From the NCBI RefSeq assembly GCF_021442325.1, contig NZ_CP087879.1, forward strand, positions 2,418,001 to 2,482,000: a stretch of 64,000 nucleotides of DNA, given 5' to 3'. Shown piece after piece: positions 46,015-54,610 of the stretch. Origin of the DNA: Agromyces marinus (GTDB taxonomy: Bacteria; Actinomycetota; Actinomycetes; Actinomycetales; Microbacteriaceae). The position numbers were made by a program, and so were the translations under genes. How positions within the stretch are numbered: position 1 is the first letter of the stretch; every line of letters starts with the position of its first letter. The notes beneath the pieces were generated by a model. It did not search any database and was not told the DNA's origin. It worked only from the letters and a program-made list of their open reading frames with translations.

Positions 46015-47189
46015 GCGCCGCCTCCCGCAGGCAGCGTGACCCGCACGGCCCACCCGCGACCGTCGCCCGTCGGCCCGGCGGCGAACTCGCCGCCGTACAG
46101 CGAGACCCGTTCGCGCATGCCCACGAGCCCGTGCCCCGGCGGCGCGGCGGCGACCCGTCGCTGCGTCGAGCCGGTCCCGACGCCGTCGTCCTCGATCGAC
46201 ACCTCGACACCCGAATCGCCGCAGCCCACCGCGACGACCACGCTCGAAGCGGCCGCATGCCGACGCACGTTCGTCAGCGACTCCTGCACGATGCGGTACA
46301 CCGCCAACTGCTCCCCGGCGCTGAGCGAGGACGCATCGCCGTCGACCCGGTAGTCGACGGCGAGCCCCTCGGCCCGAGCCTGCTCGACGAGGTCGCCGAC
46401 CCCGTCGACGCCGGGCTGCGGCGCGAGCCCGTCCTCCTCGTCTTCGCGCAGCAACGCCACGACCCGCCGCACTTCGGCGAGCGAATCCGCCCCGGTCGAG
46501 CGGATCGACTCCAGGGCGCGGCGGACGAACACCGGGTCGTCGTCGACCGCCTGCGCGGCAGCCCCGGCCTGCACGACCATGACGCTCACCGAATGCCCGA
46601 GGATGTCGTGGAGTTCGCGCGCGATCCGTGCCCGCTCGTCGGCGATCGCCTGCATCGCCGCCTCCCGCGAAGCCGCCTCGGCCTCGGACGCCCGCACCGC
46701 CGCATCGACCGCGCGCCGCTCGGAGGTGCGCAGGCCCCACCCGGCGCCGAACACGATGACGAGTACGGCCCAGTGGAAGATCAGCTCGCTCAGTCCCTGC
46801 AGCGGCGGCTGCGTGAGGTCGGCCAGGATCACGGTCGCGATGCTCGTGCCGCCGATGATCGTCAGGTCTCGAGACCTCGCGTGCCGCGCGGCCGAGTAGA
46901 CGGCCAGTGCCAGCGGAACGAGTTGGCCGAAGAAGAGCACCGGGACGGCCCCGCCGGACACGACCGCCGCGACGACCCAGACGGCCGGGACCGCGACCAA
47001 GAGGATCGGCTTCGTGCGCCGGAACGCCAGCGCGACGGAGACCAGCATGATCGCCGCGATCGCAACCGCCGATGCGGGTGGCCCCTGGACCGACTCGAAC
47101 GGCACCAGCACCTCGGCCAAGGCGGCCGCGGCGATCCCCGCCGCGAGGCCGATGTCCTGGGCGAGGTGCCAGCGTGCGCGGCGATCCAT
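46011..47189 (-). CDS. Sensor histidine kinase (HisKA_3 type)
   Basis: 392 residues. The N-terminal membrane domain has about five helices (residues 12-152), then a coiled linker (155-185), the phosphoacceptor helix ERARIARELHDILGHSVSVM with H194, and the ATPase domain (N box QESLTNVRRHA, G box IEDDGVG, GHGLVGMRERV). This layout with a short extracytoplasmic part fits intramembrane-sensing DesK-like kinases responding to the membrane or to drugs. It forms an operon with the regulator, ATGA overlap. The start is leaderless: TACCCT six bases upstream. Confidence 0.92.
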   Translation of the reverse strand: MDRRARWHLAQDIGLAAGIAAAALAEVLVPFESVQGPPASAVAIAAIMLVSVALAFRRTKPILLVAVPAVWVVAAVVSGGAVPVLFFGQLVPLALAVYSAARHARSRDLTIIGGTSIATVILADLTQPPLQGLSELIFHWAVLVIVFGAGWGLRTSERRAVDAAVRASEAEAASREAAMQAIADERARIARELHDILGHSVSVMVVQAGAAAQAVDDDPVFVRRALESIRSTGADSLAEVRRVVALLREDEEDGLAPQPGVDGVGDLVEQARAEGLAVDYRVDGDASSLSAGEQLAVYRIVQESLTNVRRHAAASSVVVAVGCGDSGVEVSIEDDGVGTGSTQRRVAAAPPGHGLVGMRERVSLYGGEFAAGPTGDGRGWAVRVTLPAGGGA

Positions 47190-47195
47190 GACCAG

Positions 47196-47201
47196 AGGGT
47201 A
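47196..47201 (-). promoter_or_regulatory. -10 box of a leaderless promoter (kinase/regulator operon)
   Basis: TACCCT on the minus strand, separated by six bases from the ATG at 47189. Confidence 0.55.
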
Positions 47202-47415
47202 GCGCCCAGCGCAGTCGCGGCGGTATCACCCGCGGTCGACACCTGCATCCACCGAAGATGACTCCGGCGAGCCCGAACGACCACCCCGGGGCATCCGCTT
47301 CGGCACCTCGCACCGATGACCGTGATGCCGGGTGCTCCCTAGCGTTCGAACCGACGCCGCACCGCGCGGCGACGATCGGCCGCATCGCCGGCCGATGCAT
47401 GAGAGGAGTCGTCCC

Positions 47416-48132
47416 ATGTCCCTTCCCGTCCTTCGCCGCTCCGTGGTCGCGATCTCCCTTGCCGCGGGCGCCGCGCTCGGCTTCGGCGGAATCCTGATCC
47501 AGCCTGAGACCCCCGCCGACCCGTCCGACTACGTCGAGTTCCTCGCGACCGCCCCCGCGGCCGTCGTCGGCCTCCAGCTGTTCCTGGTCTCGCAGCTCTT
47601 CTGGGCGGTCGGCCTCATCGGCGTGGGCCACCTCGCGGCACGCCGCTCCCCCGTGCTCGGCCTGCTCGGCGCGCTGCTCGCCGGCCTCGGCGCGTTCGGC
47701 CACGCCGTCACGGGCGGCGCACGACTGCTGCAGGTCGCACTCGCCGGGGACGGAGAGGCCGACGCCGCACTCGCCGCGTTCGGCGCGAGCGAATCGGGCG
47801 TGTTCGTGCCCTACCTGCTGTTCGGGCTCGTCGGCACCGCGCTCGGTCTGATCCTGCTGTCGGTCGCGATCATGCGCTCCCGGATCGCGCCCCTGTGGGT
47901 TCCGATCACGCTCATCGCCTGGGTCGTGATCGAGTTCGCGCTCTCCGGCCTGACTCCGTGGGCGCCGTACCTCGCGCTGGTCGTCGGCCTCATCGGCTTC
48001 GTCGCGCTCATCGTCGCCGTGTGGCGCAGCGACCTGACGGTATGGAGCACGGAGGCGGAGGCGCGCGCGGCCGGTTCGACAGGTCCGAGCATGCCCGCCG
48101 AGCCGGCTGGCGCGACCGACGCGCACGCCTGA
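47416..48132 (+). CDS. Membrane protein, DUF4386-like topology, unknown function
   Basis: 238 residues with about six hydrophobic helices (RRSVVAISLAAGAALGFGG, AVVGLQLFLVSQLFWAVGLI, LLGALLAGLGAFGHA, GVFVPYLLFGLVGTALGLIL, LWVPITLIAWVVIEFALSG, LALVVGLIGFVALIVAVW) and an Ala/Pro-rich tail. The function is not recognised. ATG at 47416 lies about seven bases after GAGAGGAG. It is divergent from the histidine kinase operon and may be one of its targets. A strong hairpin follows. Confidence 0.75.
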   Translation: MSLPVLRRSVVAISLAAGAALGFGGILIQPETPADPSDYVEFLATAPAAVVGLQLFLVSQLFWAVGLIGVGHLAARRSPVLGLLGALLAGLGAFGHAVTGGARLLQVALAGDGEADAALAAFGASESGVFVPYLLFGLVGTALGLILLSVAIMRSRIAPLWVPITLIAWVVIEFALSGLTPWAPYLALVVGLIGFVALIVAVWRSDLTVWSTEAEARAAGSTGPSMPAEPAGATDAHA

Positions 48133-48167
48133 GAGCCGACACCTGCTCCGCATCCGATCACGCGGAC

Positions 48168-48208
48168 GCGAACGGCCGCCTCGGGACGGACCCGGGGCGG
48201 CCGTTCGC
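48168..48208. terminator. Bidirectional hairpin terminator
   Basis: 13-bp arms GCGAACGGCCGCC (48168-48180) and complement (48196-48208); the 15-base loop can itself pair (CGGG with CCCG). It lies between convergent genes ending at 48132 and 48237. Confidence 0.75.
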
Positions 48209-48236
48209 GCCCGAACCGACGAGCGCGGGCGATGCG

Positions 48237-49016
48237 TCAGCTCGACCGGCGCATCGCCCGGATGCCGACCCAGAGCCCGACGACCGCCACGGCGAGCGCG
48301 GCGACCCACCCCCACGCGATCTCGATCGCGCCGAAGTCGCCCGCGAACAGCGCCCGCTCGGCCTGCACGACCCAGTTGACGGGGTTCACCGCGGCGATCG
48401 CTCGCATCCACTCGGGGCCGGCGTCGAGCGGCAGGAGCATTCCCGAGAGGATCAGCAGCGGGAAGATGAGCGACTGCTGCACCCCCCAGAACAGCCATTC
48501 CCGGTCCTTCGTCGCGAGCGCGAGCGCGTAGCTGAGCGCGCCCAGCCCCACACCGAACACGGCGAGCAGTGCGAGCCCGGCGACGAGCCCGGCCGGGTCG
48601 ACCCGGAACCCGAACGGCCAGGCGATGAGCACGATCACGATCGACTGGACGACGATCGGCGCGACCTCCTTCAGCGCGCGCCCGATGAGCAGCGAAGCGC
48701 GCGAGAGCGGTGCGACGAGGGTGCGCTCGTGCGAGCCGGTCATCATCTCGTACTGCAGGTTGGACCCGGTCGCGCCGGTGCCGAACAGCACGATCATCAC
48801 GAGCACGCCCGGCACGAACCACTGCAGGGTCGCGCCGGCTGGCTGCCCGGACTGGCCGATGAGCAGCGGCGCGAACAGCCCGAGGAAGACGAGCGGCTGC
48901 AGCAGGCTGAAGATGAGCGTGAACGGGTCGCGCAGTGTGGGGCGCAGTTCGCGCACGAACACGTTCTTGGTGTCGCGCACGACGTTCGCGCGCACGGGTG
49001 CGGTGGTCTCGGTCAT
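48237..49016 (-). CDS. ABC-2 type exporter permease (DrrB-like)
   Basis: 259-residue permease with six helices. An N-terminal cytoplasmic segment (DTKNVFVRELRPTLRDPFTLIFS) leads to helix 1 (LLQPLVFLGLFAPLLI). LSGMLLPLDAGPEWMRAIAAVNPVNWVVQAERALF is the conserved ABC-2 block before the last helix. It works with the ATPase encoded directly upstream (4-bp overlap). The family exports drugs, lipids or polysaccharides; DrrAB-like pairs commonly give drug resistance. The substrate is not shown. Confidence 0.92.
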   Translation of the reverse strand: MTETTAPVRANVVRDTKNVFVRELRPTLRDPFTLIFSLLQPLVFLGLFAPLLIGQSGQPAGATLQWFVPGVLVMIVLFGTGATGSNLQYEMMTGSHERTLVAPLSRASLLIGRALKEVAPIVVQSIVIVLIAWPFGFRVDPAGLVAGLALLAVFGVGLGALSYALALATKDREWLFWGVQQSLIFPLLILSGMLLPLDAGPEWMRAIAAVNPVNWVVQAERALFAGDFGAIEIAWGWVAALAVAVVGLWVGIRAMRRSS

Positions 49017-50023
49017 CGTGCCGTCTCCTTCGCGGGCTCGGGTTCGTTCTCGGCCCGGTCGGTCTCGCGGAGCGCGCGGCCCGTGAGCGCCAGGAACACG
49101 TCGTCGAGGGTCGGCGGGACGCCGGTGGCCGTGCGGACCCCGAGCCCCGCGGCATCCAGCGCCCTGATCGCGGCGGGCAGGAGCCCGTCGCCGGACGGCG
49201 CGGTCACGCTCACGCGTGCGTCGGGGCCGAGGAGCGGCTCACGACCGGTGACCTGCGCGAGGACGGGCAGGGCAGCGGATGCCTCGTCGGCCGAGTCGAA
49301 CCCGAACGCGAGCAGGTCTCCGGCGAGCGTCGCCTTCAGCGCGGGCGCGGTGTCGTCGGCGATGACCCGGCCCTGGTCCATGACGAGCACGCGCTCGGCG
49401 TACCGGTCGGCCTCCTCGAGGTAGTGGGTCGTCACGAACACGGTCGTGCCGTGCTCCTCGCGCAGGCGCAGAGTGTGCTCCCACAGGTTGGCACGACTCT
49501 GCGGGTCGAGCCCGGTCGACGGCTCGTCGAGGAAGATGAGCGGCGGCGCGTGCATGAGCCCGAGGGCGATGTCGAGCCGGCGCTTCTGTCCGCCGCTGAG
49601 CTGCTGCACGGTCCGGGTGCGGATCGCCTGGAGGCCGAGCGATGCGATGAGCTCGTCGGCCCGGCGGGCCGCGTCGGCGCGACGCATCCCGTAGAACGCG
49701 CCCTGGCTGAGCAGTTCGTCGCCGACCCGTTGCGCGAAGCTCCCGCTGGTGAGCTGCCCGACGTAGCCGATCCGGGCGCGGACCTCGCCGGGCTGTCGCC
49801 GGATGTCGAATCCGGCGACCCGGGCGGTGCCCTCGGTGGGCGGGATGAGGGTCGTGAGCATGCGGAGGCTCGTCGACTTGCCGGCGCCGTTGGGGCCGAG
49901 GAATGCGACGAGCTCGCCGGGAGTCACGCTGATGGACAGGTCGGTCACGGCGGCGACGGGCTGCTTCTTCACCGTGAATCGCTTGGTGAGCCCGTGGGTC
50001 TCGATGATCGGTGAGGTGGTCAT
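49013..50023 (-). CDS. ABC transporter ATP-binding protein (DrrA-like)
   Basis: 336 residues. Walker A FLGPNGAGKSTSLRML, signature LSGGQKRRLDIALGL, Walker B LIFLDEPSTGLDPQS and H-loop VTTHYLEEADRYAERVLVM are complete. A C-terminal extension of about 90 residues (ALKATLAGDLLAFGFDS onward) is typical of DrrA-type drug-export ATPases. It is the first gene of the exporter operon. The start at 50023 is leaderless, with TAGCGT six bases upstream. The divergent WYL regulator begins 62 bases away and is the obvious candidate controller. Confidence 0.93.
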   Translation of the reverse strand: MTTSPIIETHGLTKRFTVKKQPVAAVTDLSISVTPGELVAFLGPNGAGKSTSLRMLTTLIPPTEGTARVAGFDIRRQPGEVRARIGYVGQLTSGSFAQRVGDELLSQGAFYGMRRADAARRADELIASLGLQAIRTRTVQQLSGGQKRRLDIALGLMHAPPLIFLDEPSTGLDPQSRANLWEHTLRLREEHGTTVFVTTHYLEEADRYAERVLVMDQGRVIADDTAPALKATLAGDLLAFGFDSADEASAALPVLAQVTGREPLLGPDARVSVTAPSGDGLLPAAIRALDAAGLGVRTATGVPPTLDDVFLALTGRALRETDRAENEPEPAKETAR

Positions 50024-50029
50024 GAGGCA

Positions 50030-50035
50030 ACGCTA
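50030..50035 (-). promoter_or_regulatory. -10 box of a leaderless promoter (ABC-2 exporter)
   Basis: TAGCGT on the minus strand, six bases before the ATG at 50023. It lies back-to-back with the WYL gene promoter; a weak inverted repeat GGAC/GTCC (50047-50050, 50058-50061) lies between them. Confidence 0.5.
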
Positions 50036-50072
50036 GGAACCTATGCGGACAGTTTTCGTCCTGATTGTTCGG

Positions 50073-50078
50073 CATGAT
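50073..50078 (+). promoter_or_regulatory. -10 box of a leaderless promoter (WYL regulator)
   Basis: CATGAT, six bases before the ATG at 50085; no Shine-Dalgarno sequence. Confidence 0.45.
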
Positions 50079-50084
50079 GGACGC

Positions 50085-51098
50085 ATGGCCGAAACCACCG
50101 CGCGTGCGCTGAAGCTCCTCAGCCTCCTGCAGACCCACCGGCACTGGACGAGCGCCGAGATCTCCGATCGACTCGGCATCACCGAGCGCACCGTCCGGCG
50201 CGACATCGACCGGCTCCGCGAACTCGGCTATCGGATCGAGTCCTCCCCGGGCGTCACGGGCGGGTACCGACTCGAGGCGGGCAACGCCCTGCCGCCGCTC
50301 CTCCTCGACGACGACGAGGCGGTCGCGATCGCGATCGGCCTGCGCATCGCCGCCGAGCAACGTCTCGTCGACGGAACCCAGACCACGCTGTCGGCGCTCG
50401 CCAAGCTCGAGCAGGTCCTCCCGCCGGCGCTGCGCCGCCGCGTCGCAGCACTCGGCGAGGCCGTCCAGCCGACACCGGCCACCGGTACCGCCGTCTCCCC
50501 CTCGCTGCTCGGCGAGCTCGCACTCGCCTGCCGCGACCACGAACGGCTGCGCTTCGGGTACACGTCGGCGGTCGGCGAGGCATCCGAGCGCCGCGTCGAA
50601 CCGCACGCCCTCGCGCCCGCCGCCCGCAACTGGTACCTGGTCTGCTGGGATCTCGATCGCGAGGACTGGCGCACCTTCCGCGTCGACCGCATCGAGCGGG
50701 TACAGCACACGCGCGTGATCGGCCCGTCGCGCGAACTCGAACCCGCGCTCCGCGACGAGATGGTGCTCGCCGCGTCCTCGTACTCGCCCCAGCGCATCGA
50801 GGCCGACGTCGTCATGGACCTCGACTTCGACACGTTCCACGAGCACTTCGGCCACTGGGGCCAGGGCGCGACCCCCGAGGGCTCGGCGCGCACCCGCTGG
50901 CCGATCGGCGGCGCCGACTTCCGCGAGGCCCTCTACGGCATGCTCTACATCCCCGAGGGCGTCGCCTTCGCGACCGACTTCCCCGAACCGCACCGCGCCG
51001 AACTGCGAGAGGTGCTCGGCCGCGTCATCCGCGCGCTCGACGCACCCGCGCCCGCGCCGGCCGGGTCCGCCGCCGCGAACGCCGGACCGCCCGGCTGA
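50085..51098 (+). CDS. WYL-domain helix-turn-helix transcriptional regulator
   Basis: 337 residues. A winged HTH of the DeoR/HTH_11 type (about 5-60: LLSLLQTHRHWTSAEISDRL, RTVRRDIDRLRELGY) is followed by a WYL domain (about 140-215) with the diagnostic NWYLVCWD and FRVDRIERV, and a WCX-like C-terminus. WYL domains sense ligands, and some proteins of the family bind single-stranded DNA. ATG at 50085 is preferred to an upstream in-frame ATG at 50043 because homology starts there and a -10-like CATGAT precedes it by six bases. It is divergent from the ABC-2 exporter, probably its regulator. Confidence 0.9.
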   Translation: MAETTARALKLLSLLQTHRHWTSAEISDRLGITERTVRRDIDRLRELGYRIESSPGVTGGYRLEAGNALPPLLLDDDEAVAIAIGLRIAAEQRLVDGTQTTLSALAKLEQVLPPALRRRVAALGEAVQPTPATGTAVSPSLLGELALACRDHERLRFGYTSAVGEASERRVEPHALAPAARNWYLVCWDLDREDWRTFRVDRIERVQHTRVIGPSRELEPALRDEMVLAASSYSPQRIEADVVMDLDFDTFHEHFGHWGQGATPEGSARTRWPIGGADFREALYGMLYIPEGVAFATDFPEPHRAELREVLGRVIRALDAPAPAPAGSAAANAGPPG

Positions 51099-51107
51099 CC
51101 GGCGTGA

Positions 51108-52151
51108 TCAGCGCTCGTCCAGGCCGCCGCGCGCCTCGAGCCCGAGGTCTGGATGGTCGACGAAGATCCCGTCGACGCCCGTGTCGATGATCGCGCGGAA
51201 CTCGCCGAGCCAATCGCCCCAGGCCCCCCGCGCGGTTCCCGTCCGGCGCGCGGGGGTCAGGAACCGGTTCTCGGGCCGGAGCGTCCACGTGTAGACCGAC
51301 AGACCGGCGCCGTGCGCGGCATCCACGAACTCGGCACCCTCCAGGACGCCGGGACCGGCCGCGCCGCGCCGTTGCGGGCCGACGAGCCGCCGCTTGCCGA
51401 CGCTGACCCCGGTGACGCGCTGCGCGAGGCCCAGCAGGCCCGCCTCGGTCGCGAAGTCGTCGTACCCGACCGCGGACGCTCCGTGCTCGAGGACCAGGTC
51501 GAACGGGGCACCGGCGTCCTCGAGGAGGAAGACCCTGGCTCCGCGGATGCCGCGCTGCCGGAGCCGATCGAGCAGCGTCGGCTCGAACGACTCCATGATG
51601 AGCCGGTCGCCGCCGCGCCCCCACCCGGCCGCGCCCAGCTCTGCGGCGAACAGCTCGTCGAGGGGCAGCCCGAGCTCCGCGAAATGGCTCGCATGCTTGA
51701 ACTCGGCGACGAGGCCGATCTCCCGTCCGGACTCGTCGCTCGCGGCATCCAGCAGGACGAGCAGGTCTCGGAACCGGATCAGGGGGTACCGCCCGTCGAA
51801 CGATGCCGAATGCTGCCGGATCGCGCCGAGCCGCTCGGTCGCGCGCAGGGTCGACAGTTCGGCCCACGTGAAGTCCTCGGTGAACCACCCCGTGAGCTCT
51901 CGGCCGTCGACCTCCCGGGTGGTGCGCCGCGACGCGAACTCGGGTCGCGTCGCGACATCCGTCGTGCCCGAGATCTCGTTCTCGTGCCGCAGCACGAGCA
52001 CGCCGTCGCGGGTCGGGACGAGGTCAGGCTCGACCGCCTCGGCGCCGAGCGCGAACGCGAGCCGGTAGGCCGCCTCGGTGTGCTCCGGCCGATACCCGGA
52101 CGCGCCGCGGTGCGCGATCACGAGCGGACGCGGGGCGGGGCGGGTCGGCAT
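51108..52151 (-). CDS. Glycerophosphodiester phosphodiesterase
   Basis: 347-residue TIM-barrel enzyme that hydrolyses glycerophosphodiesters to sn-glycerol-3-phosphate and an alcohol. The catalytic start VIAHRGASGYRPEHTEAAY carries both histidines' region and the metal-site Glu. EPDLVPTRDGVLVLRHE follows, and GVDGIFVDHPD closes the barrel. There is no signal peptide, so it is cytoplasmic. The product could feed GlpD (60165-61895). The start at 52151 is leaderless: TACGCT six bases upstream. It converges with the WYL gene with a nine-base gap. Confidence 0.92.
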   Translation of the reverse strand: MPTRPAPRPLVIAHRGASGYRPEHTEAAYRLAFALGAEAVEPDLVPTRDGVLVLRHENEISGTTDVATRPEFASRRTTREVDGRELTGWFTEDFTWAELSTLRATERLGAIRQHSASFDGRYPLIRFRDLLVLLDAASDESGREIGLVAEFKHASHFAELGLPLDELFAAELGAAGWGRGGDRLIMESFEPTLLDRLRQRGIRGARVFLLEDAGAPFDLVLEHGASAVGYDDFATEAGLLGLAQRVTGVSVGKRRLVGPQRRGAAGPGVLEGAEFVDAAHGAGLSVYTWTLRPENRFLTPARRTGTARGAWGDWLGEFRAIIDTGVDGIFVDHPDLGLEARGGLDER

Positions 52152-52157
52152 GGAGCC

Positions 52158-52163
52158 AGCGTA
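52158..52163 (-). promoter_or_regulatory. -10 box of a leaderless promoter (GDPD gene)
   Basis: TACGCT on the minus strand, six bases before the ATG at 52151. Confidence 0.55.
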
Positions 52164-52326
52164 GCGACGCCGGCACGCGGCATCCGCCCCGCATCGCCCC
52201 GGAATTCCGGGCCTCCTCACGGCGTTGTCCCTGCTGGATCCACTAGGTTTGTATGGCGCGACCGCCCCGGTCCGCACGATTCCCCTCCACACGACGAACA
52301 CAGCCGAAAGCAGAGGAACCACAGCA

Positions 52327-53136
52327 ATGGCTCTGAACAACCCCGCCTTCTCACGCAATGAGGCGTTCACCTCCGGCCAGGGGGCGGTGGCTGTCGCACA
52401 GGACATGTCCGCCCAGCAGCTGAACGACCTGTACAGCCAGCCCGCGACCCTCCCCGACCGCGACGTCATGACGATCGAGGACTCGATCGCGAAGTCGGCC
52501 GCCGCCTTCGGCGTGCTGCTCGTCGGCGCGGCGATCGGCTGGCTGACCGTGCAGTCCATCCCGTTCCTCTGGATCGGCGCCGGGCTCGTCGGCTTCGTGC
52601 TCGCGCTCGTCAACGTCTTCAAGAAGGAGCCGTCGCCCGCGCTGATCCTCGCCTACGCGGGCGTCCAGGGCATCTTCGTCGGCGGCATCTCTGCCTGGTA
52701 CGAGATGGCCTTCGGCGGCGGCATCGTCGCGCAGGCCGTCATCGCCACGCTCGTGGTCGTCGGCGTCACGCTCGCGCTCTTCGCATCGGGAAAGATCCGC
52801 GCGTCGAAGAAGGCGACGAAGATCTTCCTGGTCGCGATGGTCGGCTACCTCGTGTTCTCGCTCGTGAACATGGGCCTCATGCTCTTCAACGTGACCGAGG
52901 ACCCGTGGGGCCTGCGCGGGGTCGAGTTCATGGGCATCCCGCTCGGCGTCATCATCGGCGTGCTCGTGGTCATCATGGCCGCGTACTCGCTCGTGCTCGA
53001 CTTCGACTTCATCCAGCAGGGCGTGCGCAACCGCGCCCCGAAGAAGTACGGCTGGACGGGCGCCTTCGGCATCATGGTCACCGTCATCTGGCTCTACCTC
53101 GAGATCCTGCGCATCCTCGCGATCACGCGCGAATAG
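52327..53136 (+). CDS. Bax inhibitor-1/YccA family membrane protein
   Basis: 269 residues. A hydrophilic N-terminal ~55 residues (with MTIEDSIAKSA just before helix 1) is followed by seven hydrophobic helices, the YccA/BI-1 layout. The C-terminal region has the paired acidic residues of the family (AAYSLVLDFDFIQQGV), thought to form a pH-sensitive calcium gate, and ends WLYLEILRILAITRE. ATG at 52327 has AGAGGAA eight bases upstream. It is monocistronic and ends in a strong hairpin. In other bacteria such proteins are calcium leak channels or FtsH modulators. Confidence 0.9.
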   Translation: MALNNPAFSRNEAFTSGQGAVAVAQDMSAQQLNDLYSQPATLPDRDVMTIEDSIAKSAAAFGVLLVGAAIGWLTVQSIPFLWIGAGLVGFVLALVNVFKKEPSPALILAYAGVQGIFVGGISAWYEMAFGGGIVAQAVIATLVVVGVTLALFASGKIRASKKATKIFLVAMVGYLVFSLVNMGLMLFNVTEDPWGLRGVEFMGIPLGVIIGVLVVIMAAYSLVLDFDFIQQGVRNRAPKKYGWTGAFGIMVTVIWLYLEILRILAITRE

Positions 53137-53157
53137 TCGCGCCGACGCAACGTCGCA

Positions 53158-53190
53158 GAACGGGCCGCTCCCTCACGGGGCGGCCCGTTC
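53158..53190. terminator. Hairpin terminator after the BI-1 gene
   Basis: 14-bp stem (53158-53171 with 53177-53190, one G-U, loop CTCAC), lying between the BI-1 gene and the convergent sigma factor gene. Confidence 0.75.
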
Positions 53191-53241
53191 CGCGTCTCCC
53201 CCGCGCGCCGCGCGCCGCGTCTCGCGCGCCGCCGGCCGCGC

Positions 53242-54594
53242 TCAGGTCGGCGTGCGGGGCGCCGCAGCGCGGGCGAGCAGCACGGCGCGCTCGCGTTCGT
53301 TCGCGGTCAGGCGTGCGGCCTCCGCGAAGGCGGCGCGCGCGTCATCCGCTCGGCCGAGCCGCTCCAGGAGCTCGCCGCGCACGCCGTGGAGCGGGTGGTA
53401 CCGCGCGAGCCGGCGATCGTCCGCGAGCGCGTCGACGATCGCGAGCCCGGCCTCGGGCCCGTCGGCCATCGCGACCGCGACGGCCCGGTTGAGCTCGACC
53501 ACGGGCGACGGCGCGACCTCGGCGAGCGCCCCGTAGAGCGCGACGATCGCCCCCCAGTCGGTCTCGGCGACGGATGCCGCGACGGCGTGCTGCTCCGCGA
53601 TGGCCGCCTGCAGCGCGTACGGCCCACGCCCGCGCCCGATCGCGTCGGCGCGGGCGAGCGCCGCGCGTCCACGCGTGATCGCCGAGCGGTCCCACCTGAG
53701 CCGGTCCTGGTCTTCGAGCAGGACCGGATCGCCGTTGGCGTCGATGCGCGCCGGGAAGCGCGCGGCCGTGAGTTCCATGAGCGCGACGAGCCCGTGCGCC
53801 TCGGGCTCGCGCGGCACGAGCGCGGTGAGCACCCGGCCGAGCCGGAGGGCTTCGCGACCGAGCTCGGGCCGCATGAGGTCGGGCCCCGCCGAGGCCGAAT
53901 GCCCCTCGTTGAAGATCAGGTACAGCACCCCGAGCACGGTGCCGAGCCGCGCGGCGAACTCCTCCCGCGGCGGCACCTCGAACGGCACGCCCGCCTCGCC
54001 GAGCGTCTTCTTGGCCCGCACGATGCGCTGCTGCACGGTCGAGACGGGCACGAGGAACGCCCGTGCGATCTCCTCGGTCGACAGGCCGCCCACGACGCGG
54101 AGCGTGAGCGCGACGCGCGCTTCGCGCGAGAGCACCGGATGGCACGACACGAACACGAGCCGCAGCACGTCGTCGTCGATCGCGTCGGGGTCGTAGGGCA
54201 GCTCGCCCGTGGCATCCGTCGCCTCGGCCCGCTCGCGCTCGAGGTCGTGCGCGATCGCGGCGAGCCGCTCGTCGTACCGCTCGCGGCGGCGCCACCCGTC
54301 GATCGCGCGGCGCTTGGCGACGGTCGTGAGCCACGCGCCGGGATTCGACGGGATGCCGGAAGCCGGCCACTGCGCGAGCGCCTCGGCGAGCGCGTCCTGC
54401 GCCAGGTCCTCCGCGAGCGCGAAGTCGCCGACCGTGCGGGTGAGCGTCGCGACGATCCGCGCCGACTCGATGCGCCACACGGCCGCGACCGTGCGCCGGG
54501 CCTCGTCGGCCCGGCGCACCTCGGCGGCCCCGCGCGCCCGCGCGTCATCCGCTTCGGGCTGCTCCGGCCCGCCGGCACCCGCTCCGGCCGTCAC
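53242..54594 (-). CDS. ECF42-type RNA polymerase sigma factor with TPR-like extension
   Basis: 450 residues. Sigma region 2 (about 45-110: VGDFALAEDLAQDALAEALA, NPGAWLTTVAKRRAIDGWRR) and region 4 (about 150-205: LTLRVVGGLSTEEIARAFLV, QQRIVRAKKTL) are followed by ~240 residues with TPR-like helices containing YLIFNEGHSASAG and ELNRAVAVAMADGPEAGL. That C-terminal extension and the adjacent DGPF/YCII gene define group ECF42, which has no anti-sigma factor; the extension is needed for activity. The start is GTG at 54594, 16 bases after the DGPF gene. It probably drives its own operon. Confidence 0.93.
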   Translation of the reverse strand: MTAGAGAGGPEQPEADDARARGAAEVRRADEARRTVAAVWRIESARIVATLTRTVGDFALAEDLAQDALAEALAQWPASGIPSNPGAWLTTVAKRRAIDGWRRRERYDERLAAIAHDLERERAEATDATGELPYDPDAIDDDVLRLVFVSCHPVLSREARVALTLRVVGGLSTEEIARAFLVPVSTVQQRIVRAKKTLGEAGVPFEVPPREEFAARLGTVLGVLYLIFNEGHSASAGPDLMRPELGREALRLGRVLTALVPREPEAHGLVALMELTAARFPARIDANGDPVLLEDQDRLRWDRSAITRGRAALARADAIGRGRGPYALQAAIAEQHAVAASVAETDWGAIVALYGALAEVAPSPVVELNRAVAVAMADGPEAGLAIVDALADDRRLARYHPLHGVRGELLERLGRADDARAAFAEAARLTANERERAVLLARAAAPRTPT

Positions 54595-54610
54595 GAGCGG
54601 ATGCCGCGGC

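Noticed and set aside
47416-48132. Assignment of the membrane protein as a named DUF4386 member
   Set aside because: Topology is similar but no diagnostic motif could be verified without a profile search, so function is left open.
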